Shown here one piece after another: positions 14,505 to 18,848 of a stretch of DNA of 18,848 bases. The notes beneath the pieces were generated by a model that was not told the origin of the DNA, made no database searches, and saw only the letters and a list, made by a program, of their open reading frames with translations. The stretch is taken from NCBI GenBank assembly GCA_946478635.1, contig CAMLCX010000029.1:1-18848 (forward strand). The letters are read 5' to 3'. The DNA comes from an uncultured Pseudomonadota bacterium (GTDB lineage: Bacteria; Desulfobacterota_B; Binatia; UBA9968). Position numbers and translations under genes: made by a program. Within the stretch, counting starts at the first letter, position 1; the number at the start of each line of letters is the position of its first letter.

Positions 14505-15659
14505 ATGAAATCTCTGTCCGGCCTCGTTTCAGTTCTCCTCATCGGACTCTTTGTCGGCGCGCTTTACGTTTTCAATTTGCTCTCCAGTGATCAGCCCGCG
14601 GGATCCGGCGCCGGAGCGCAGGTCGTACAGCTCGAACAAGTAAGAAAGATTTCTTTGCCGGGAAAATTTACGCTTGCGGGCGAGTTGCAGCCAAAAACGC
14701 AAATCGATGTGGTCTCGCGCTTGGCCGGTAAACTGATCGAGGTGCGCTTCAAAGTCGGGGATTTCGTGCCGTCTGGTGCGCTCGTTGCCGCCGTCCATGC
14801 TGACGATTTGGATCGGCGCCTTGCTGGGCTCAAAGGCAATGTTGAAGCGGCCAAGCAGGCGCTGAGACCTATAGAAGACGAATTGGCTGATTCGGAGAAA
14901 AGTCTCTCGCGATATCGCGAATTCCAGCGCGGAGATCTCATCGCGCGCCGCGATGTGGAACAAGCTGAGATCGCGGTCGAAACCGCGCGGGCAAAAGCCG
15001 CATTGGCGCGGGCGCAGCTGGCCCAACAGGAGGCGATGTTGTCTCAGGTGCGCGGGTTGCAAGGCTTCACCCGTTTGTATGCGCCAATCAGCGGCCGGGT
15101 GATCCGCAGGTGGGTGGAGCCCGGTGTCATGGTCGGCGAGGGCACGGCCGTGCTTTCGGTCGCGAGTCTGGACATTCTAAGGATCAATCTGACTCTTAGC
15201 GGCGACGCTTTAGCAGGACTGCATCCGGCAATGGATGTTTCAATCACGACTGCGGAACTACCCGGCGTAATCGCCGCGGGTAAAGTGACTCGGATCGAGC
15301 CGCAGAAACGTGCCGCCGGCAAAGCCACTGAGATAGAGATTGCAGTCGTTAACCAAGAAAATAAATTGCGCCCAGGGATGAAGGTTGAAGCTTCGTTCGA
15401 TTTGCAAACCAATGAAGATGTTCTATTAGTTCCCCGGTCGTCGATAGAGACCGACGGACAGCTCAATTATGTTTACAAAATTGCCGGCGGTCGCGCTTTA
15501 CGCCAACAGGTTGTTCTCGGCAGCGAGCGCGGCGCGGAAATGACAGTTGTCAAAGGCCTGAGAGAAGGGGAATGGGTCGCTGCCGACCCGGTAAAAGTTA
15601 AGTCGGGGACTCGTGTCGGCCCGGTGAATTCGGATTCCGCCCCAAAACAAAGGAATTAG
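14505..15659 (+). CDS. Second periplasmic adaptor (RND/HlyD-type membrane fusion protein) without its own pump
   Basis: The 384-residue protein has an N-terminal membrane anchor (about 5-27, no lipobox). A lipoyl half follows (VVSRLAGKLIEVRFKVGDFV, about 69-88), then a long alpha-hairpin coiled coil (about 101-186), the second lipoyl half (LYAPISGRVIRRWVEPG) and beta-barrel/membrane-proximal domains (LRPGMKVEASF, VLLVPRSSI). It is clearly an efflux adaptor but distinct from the one at 9638: there is no Gly/Arg linker and the hairpin is longer. No permease or channel gene follows; the next gene is convergent. It may serve as an alternative adaptor for the upstream RND pump or for a pump elsewhere. 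A weak TTAGGA site precedes the ATG. It is separated from the pump by a terminator, so it is probably transcribed on its own. Confidence 0.9.
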   Translation: MKSLSGLVSVLLIGLFVGALYVFNLLSSDQPAGSGAGAQVVQLEQVRKISLPGKFTLAGELQPKTQIDVVSRLAGKLIEVRFKVGDFVPSGALVAAVHADDLDRRLAGLKGNVEAAKQALRPIEDELADSEKSLSRYREFQRGDLIARRDVEQAEIAVETARAKAALARAQLAQQEAMLSQVRGLQGFTRLYAPISGRVIRRWVEPGVMVGEGTAVLSVASLDILRINLTLSGDALAGLHPAMDVSITTAELPGVIAAGKVTRIEPQKRAAGKATEIEIAVVNQENKLRPGMKVEASFDLQTNEDVLLVPRSSIETDGQLNYVYKIAGGRALRQQVVLGSERGAEMTVVKGLREGEWVAADPVKVKSGTRVGPVNSDSAPKQRN

Positions 15660-15683
15660 ACTAGTGAATGCTGCGCTGGCGCC

Positions 15684-17591
15684 TTACCAGCGGAATGGAT
15701 TGAGGGCTTTGCTGGCGTTTTCTACATCCTGACGAATTTGATCCAACACACCTTTGGGCTCGTCTTCTTGGCCGGAAGCCGGCCTTTTTGTTTCCGCCGG
15801 TTTAGGGGCGGCGGCTTGCTGTTGAATCGGCCCCTTCACGAGCACCCTGGATGGCGGCTCTTTCACTGTGCCGTCGTCTTGCGCGGGCTTGGGATTGGAA
15901 GGCGTTGCGCTCGCCGCAGCTTTTTCCTGTGCCGGCACATCCGCGGGGTTTAGATAAAGCGGTCCCTTTTCCAACGTGACTTTTGGTTCGAGCTCGATGT
16001 TTCTCGCTTGCGGTTTTTGCGCTGCTGCTTTCACTTCCTGGACCGTCGGAGGCGGCTCGAATTTGCCGGGTTCGACTCCTTTGGTGCGGAGCTTTTGATC
16101 GATGCTGCCGAGAATTCCGCTGCTTTGAACATCTTGCGACGGCTGGTTCTGCGCCGCTTTGGCGACGCGTTCTTGAATGGCGGCCGCGTCTTTAAACCCT
16201 TCTGCGGCTTCCGGGGGAGGCGGGAGTTCCGAGGCGTTTTTACCGGTCTTTTTCAGATTGCCATCAATAGCACTAAGTAGTGCAGCGGTGTCGGTTGGCG
16301 GAGGCGGTCCCTTCGCTAGATCGTCCGTCTTCGGTAAATCTGCTGGCGGAGGTTTTAATGCCGATTGCCGCGCCGTGGAATCGATGCCCTTTTGTTTTAA
16401 CGACTCATCGATCTGATTGACCACGCCACCGGCACTCGCGTCACTGGCTGCTGCGGTGGCCTTGCTGTCTTTTGACCCGAAAGGCCAGAGGGAGGCGAGC
16501 AGTCCGCTCGACTCATCTTTCTTTTGCGCCTGATTGCGCTTGGCTAAAACCTCGATGGCGCTTTCTGATTTTGGTTCCGCTTTTTTACCATCGTCGGAGG
16601 AAGAGAACGGATTCAACTTATCCGCAAAGCGCCGTAACATACTTTTGTCGTCGCCCGGGTTTTCATGAACGACCTCGGTTTTTGCCACAAGGTTCAAATC
16701 GCGCAGCTTTGCGAGCGAAGGGTCCGGCTGAACTTCCTGAACCGCGCCGGCTGTTGGACGACGATCGCGCATCAGCAGCAAGGCGAGAGGGTCTTGTTTT
16801 TCTTTATCCACCAGCGCCAGTTGGGACCGCGCGTCCGCCGCGAACTTGGTGTTCGGATAGTGCTGAATCAAGGCCTCATAGGCGAGCGTTGCGCGCAGCG
16901 AATTTTTTTCCATGCGATAGCTTTCGCCCAAATAAAAAAGACTTTTGACCGCGGTCGGCGTGTCTTTGTACTTGCGAACAATCTCCTCGAAGCGGTCGCG
17001 CGCCGCCGGATACTTTTGCTGCTGAAAATAGAACTGCGCCACGTTGAACTCATGTTCGGCGAGATACTCGAGGCACTTGGCCAATTTTTCTCGGGCTTCG
17101 GCGGCCTGGGTCGATTTGGGATAGGTCGAGATGACGTTTTCAAAGTACCCCTTGGCGATCTCTGTGTTCTTCTGGTCCCGATCCGCGCCGCTGAATTGAT
17201 CGAAGTGGGCGTGCCCCAGGCGCAATATTACGAAAGGGATATTCTCGTTGGTTGGATGCATCGACTGGAATTCTTTGAACGCGTTGATCGCTTCAGGATA
17301 CTGCTGATTGCGATAGTAGGCGTCGGCCATTTTCAACTCGACCTCGGTGATCAGCGGGCTGAAGGGATGATCGCTTCTGAGTTTCGAATAGCTATCGATG
17401 GCGCGGACATAACGCTTGTCATTGAAGCTGCGATTGCCCTCTTCGAAAAGTGCCTCGGCCGTAGGATCGGATTTCGCGGCGGAACTCCACGGCAGCGATG
17501 GCAGCGATGGCATGGACGGCATGGAGAGCGAAGAACAACCGGCCACCCACGCGCAAAATACCGGCAGTGCGATTAACAATTTTGATTTCAT
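15684..17591 (-). CDS. bamD: BamD-like outer-membrane assembly lipoprotein with long repeat-bearing C-terminal extension
   Basis: The start is ATG at 17591, with AAAAGGTG 8 nt upstream and a promoter just beyond; a longer open frame to 17669 would begin upstream of that promoter. The 635-residue protein has a lipoprotein signal ending VAGC (C19), then a Ser-Met/Leu-Pro repeat (22-33). Residues about 45-262 are the TPR array typical of BamD (ALFEEGNRSFNDKRYVRAID, ADAYYRNQQYPEAINAF, FYFQQQKYPAARDRFEEI), which as part of the BAM complex helps insert beta-barrel proteins. BamD is normally about 240-290 residues. Here 270-635 is an extra low-complexity Pro/Ala/Lys-rich region with four 14-residue repeats at 389, 437, 492 and 614 (consensus GxLxxIDxxLKxKG) and NPF/WPF motifs near 327, 370 and 631. 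The extension has no assigned function. Confidence 0.85.
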   Translation of the reverse strand: MKSKLLIALPVFCAWVAGCSSLSMPSMPSLPSLPWSSAAKSDPTAEALFEEGNRSFNDKRYVRAIDSYSKLRSDHPFSPLITEVELKMADAYYRNQQYPEAINAFKEFQSMHPTNENIPFVILRLGHAHFDQFSGADRDQKNTEIAKGYFENVISTYPKSTQAAEAREKLAKCLEYLAEHEFNVAQFYFQQQKYPAARDRFEEIVRKYKDTPTAVKSLFYLGESYRMEKNSLRATLAYEALIQHYPNTKFAADARSQLALVDKEKQDPLALLLMRDRRPTAGAVQEVQPDPSLAKLRDLNLVAKTEVVHENPGDDKSMLRRFADKLNPFSSSDDGKKAEPKSESAIEVLAKRNQAQKKDESSGLLASLWPFGSKDSKATAAASDASAGGVVNQIDESLKQKGIDSTARQSALKPPPADLPKTDDLAKGPPPPTDTAALLSAIDGNLKKTGKNASELPPPPEAAEGFKDAAAIQERVAKAAQNQPSQDVQSSGILGSIDQKLRTKGVEPGKFEPPPTVQEVKAAAQKPQARNIELEPKVTLEKGPLYLNPADVPAQEKAAASATPSNPKPAQDDGTVKEPPSRVLVKGPIQQQAAAPKPAETKRPASGQEDEPKGVLDQIRQDVENASKALNPFRW

Positions 17592-17624
17592 ATAAATTGC
17601 ACCTTTTCGCGGTCTTAGGCCTCG

Positions 17625-17654
17625 ATCATATATGCTGACCCAGCTTAGAGTCAA
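17625..17654 (-). promoter_or_regulatory. Sigma70-type promoter for the bamD-like gene
   Basis: On the minus strand TTGACT (17654-17649) and TATGAT (17630-17625) are spaced 18 nt apart, each one mismatch from consensus. Transcription would start near 17618, giving a leader of about 27 nt with the ribosome-binding site at 17607-17600 and the start codon at 17591. Confidence 0.6.
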
Positions 17655-17948
17655 GGTTTTCCGCCACAAATCGCCACCAAATTCCCAATAGTACCGCGAC
17701 CGCTTCGCGCTAAGTGAGATGCTCTCAGGGTCGAGCCGGGCGCTGAAATTGCTCAGCCGTAGACTCGGTTGGGTGCGCAGGATTCGAGTTGATGGCGTAA
17801 TTCAAGTGGCTGCCGAAAAGGCAACGACGGCGCGCGTCACAACTGAAACCAGCTTGAGATGAGAGATCCATGAGAGTTTCGCGCAAAATGAGTTGTGTAA
17901 AGTTTGGACATATCCTCGACCAGCGCGCCCAAAAATTGGCGCGGCGTC
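17655..17948. other. Non-coding gap between the two minus-strand lipoprotein genes
   Basis: About 290 bp with no supportable gene. A 95-codon minus frame across it shows no family features. Just beyond the end of the IPT/TIG-like gene a small hairpin (CGCGCC at 17924-17929 with GGCGCG at 17938-17943) could stop minus-strand transcripts, but there is no T run after it. The bamD promoter lies at its left end. Confidence 0.5.
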
Positions 17949-18416
17949 TCATGGCGTGGGCAATACGCGAAAGGTAAACTGCGTGCGATTGGAGCGGAAT
18001 ACAAACGGCCACACGGGCGGGAAAATAACGTAGGATGTGGTCTCTAAGAAAGAGTAGGTTAAATCTCCCGGCGGGCCTTTGTCGTCATGAATGATGACTT
18101 CATATTCTCCCGGGGGCAGGTCGGGAATTTTGAACTGGAGAATCTTGTCCTCGATCCAAATCAATTCTTCGCCGGGTACTTCTTTGCGCGCGATGTCGGC
18201 GGCGGTGAGTTTGAGCTGCGGCCAATCCATAATTGTTTTGCCGATTTCTACGCGCGGCCAGCCGACTAAATATTCCATCGATACGTTTACAACCGTCGCC
18301 GGCGACCCTTCCGTTGGACTCACGCGCACGATCCGCGGCGCGCAGGAAGAAATTGCGACTGAGCAACAGGTGACGAGGACGAAAAGCTGCGCGACGTTCT
18401 TCGGTTGCCTGATCAT
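17949..18416 (-). CDS. Small lipoprotein with IPT/TIG-like immunoglobulin fold
   Basis: The start is ATG at 18416, with GAGG 7 nt upstream; a longer frame to 18461 would place a long polar segment ahead of the signal peptide. The 155-residue product has a signal peptide ending ISSC (C25), so it should be lipid-anchored. After the Cys, APRIVRVSPTEGSPATVVNV (26-45) followed by PRVEIGKT and FKIPDLPPGEYEVIIHDD (95-112) fits the beta-strand pattern of IPT/TIG domains (P.I..VSPT.G....V.V). A hydrophobic aromatic stretch (130-140, IFPPVWPFVF) could contact membrane. The role is unknown. It is encoded on the same strand upstream of the bamD-like gene, but that gene has its own promoter, so the two are not necessarily linked. 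Confidence 0.72.
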   Translation of the reverse strand: MIRQPKNVAQLFVLVTCCSVAISSCAPRIVRVSPTEGSPATVVNVSMEYLVGWPRVEIGKTIMDWPQLKLTAADIARKEVPGEELIWIEDKILQFKIPDLPPGEYEVIIHDDKGPPGDLTYSFLETTSYVIFPPVWPFVFRSNRTQFTFRVLPTP

Positions 18417-18586
18417 AAAGATGCCTCGATGAAATAGCCTGGAAAAAATTAACCGGGGCACATATCGCTCCGGCTCAGTTCATAACAGAATACTCACGTC
18501 GGCGTAACCGGAAAGTTCCGCTCCCGACCTCGGCAACCCAGAGAGGTCCAAAAACTGCCAAATCACCTGAATTTGCATCCCCCATT

Positions 18587-18600
18587 AGGACATAAGTCGT
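18587..18600. promoter_or_regulatory. First copy of the AGGACATAWGTCGT motif
   Basis: AGGACATAAGTCGT here matches AGGACATATGTCGT at 18696 in 13 of 14 positions, 109 nt away in the same orientation. The GACnnnnGTC dyad is the kind of spacing bound by CRP/FNR-type dimers, but I do not recognise the specific site. Confidence 0.4.
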
Positions 18601-18695
18601 AGAAAATTAGTCAATGTCTAAAGCATAGCCATGAAAATCATACTACTCGCGTATTGCTGGAAACTCGCCTATTAAGTACAACCGTCAAGGAAATA

Positions 18696-18709
18696 AGGAC
18701 ATATGTCGT
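18696..18709. promoter_or_regulatory. Second copy of the AGGACATAWGTCGT motif
   Basis: AGGACATATGTCGT is the second copy of the motif, closer to a full palindrome because ATATGTC is followed by GTCCT. It ends 4 nt before a candidate -35 hexamer, an activator-like position. It could alternatively fold as a small RNA hairpin: AAGGAC (18695-18700) with GTCCTT (18708-18713). Confidence 0.45.
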
Positions 18710-18713
18710 CCTT

Positions 18714-18742
18714 TTGCTGGTGTCGGCGAAAAGTCCAATATT
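18714..18742 (+). promoter_or_regulatory. Weak candidate promoter for the terminal secreted-protein gene
   Basis: TTGCTG (18714-18719) and AATATT (18737-18742) with a 17-nt spacer. Both hexamers are imperfect. Their position just downstream of the palindromic motif and about 37 nt before the start codon makes them plausible. Confidence 0.3.
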
Positions 18743-18778
18743 TGTAAATACGAACTCAGGAAAACAAGGAGGCAAAAA

Positions 18779-18848
18779 ATGAAGAAGAGGTTTGTGAAGT
18801 TAGCACTGCTAGCGGCTGCGCTATTTGCTGCGGCGCCGGCATCTGCGC
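18779..18848 (+). CDS. Start of a secreted protein gene (signal peptide only), truncated by window edge
   Basis: ATG at 18779 follows a perfect AAGGAGG (18766-18772) by 6 nt, which makes the start very likely. The 23 visible codons encode a textbook Sec signal peptide: MKKRFVK, a Leu/Ala-rich core, and a PASA end with an A-x-A cleavage site. The mature protein lies beyond the window, so its function cannot be stated. The long AT-rich leader and strong ribosome-binding site suggest a well-expressed, individually regulated exported protein. Confidence 0.8.
   Translation, partial: MKKRFVKLALLAAALFAAAPASA

Larger units (their letters stand above)
18417..18778. other. Long AT-rich intergenic leader between divergent genes
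   Basis: About 360 bp without a gene, noticeably richer in A/T toward the right than the surrounding coding DNA. It separates the minus-strand IPT/TIG-like lipoprotein from the plus-strand secreted-protein gene at 18779. It contains the two AGGACATAWGTCGT motifs, a candidate promoter at 18714-18742 and a perfect AAGGAGG ribosome-binding site at 18766-18772. Confidence 0.6.

Noticed and set aside
15674..15692. Hairpin CGCTGG/CCAGCG between the convergent adaptor and bamD-like genes as a bidirectional terminator
   Set aside because: Only 6 bp, overlaps the bamD stop codon and has no T run on either side.
16665..17576. A 303-codon plus-strand open frame opposite the bamD-like gene
   Set aside because: It is the antisense shadow of a clearly recognisable TPR protein; it has no ribosome-binding site and no domain features.
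17906..17915. GGACATATCC as a third copy of the AGGACATAWGTCGT motif
   Set aside because: Lacks the GTC half and the flanking match; similarity is limited to eight bases and could be chance.

Overview
The window is about 18.8 kb of moderately GC-rich DNA from a diderm (Gram-negative) bacterium. A BamD-type outer-membrane assembly lipoprotein, a TolC-family channel, RND-pump parts and several lipobox signal peptides support this. The mix of LLM flavin enzyme, UbiD decarboxylase and molybdenum hydroxylase genes, together with dense short intergenic repeats, resembles uncultivated delta-proteobacteria-like or Tectomicrobia/Binatota-like genomes. That placement is an impression only; no phylogenetic marker here settles it.

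Region 1 (1-6336, all + strand) is a catabolic cluster. It holds the 3' part of a luciferase-like flavin oxidoreductase, a UbiD-family prenyl-FMN decarboxylase, and a three-subunit xanthine-dehydrogenase/CoxMSL-type molybdenum hydroxylase (FAD, 2x[2Fe-2S] and Moco subunits). The combination suggests oxidation/hydroxylation and (de)carboxylation of an aromatic or heterocyclic substrate, not CO oxidation. Most junctions in this cluster carry short repeats of at least three families. One repeat has become the 3' end of the FAD-subunit gene and another lies in frame inside the Moco-subunit gene.

Region 2 (6390-8097, +) encodes two tandem paralogous lipoproteins (coiled coil plus TPR) and an exported metal-dependent cyclase/kynurenine-formamidase-like hydrolase.

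Region 3 (8158-15659, +) is a tripartite efflux operon: promoter, TolC-like channel, MdtA-like adaptor, and HAE1-type RND permease overlapping the adaptor by ATGA. It is closed by a strong hairpin. A non-coding segment bounded by a 31-bp imperfect inverted repeat follows, then a second adaptor gene with no pump of its own.

Region 4 (15684-18416, - strand) holds a BamD homologue and a small IPT/TIG-like lipoprotein. The BamD has a long Pro/Ala/Lys-rich C-terminal extension carrying four copies of a 14-residue motif. A good sigma70-type promoter sits just upstream of bamD. The last stretch (18417-18848) is an AT-rich leader with a twice-occurring AGGACATAWGTCGT motif and a perfect ribosome-binding site, ending in the signal peptide of a secreted protein cut by the window edge.
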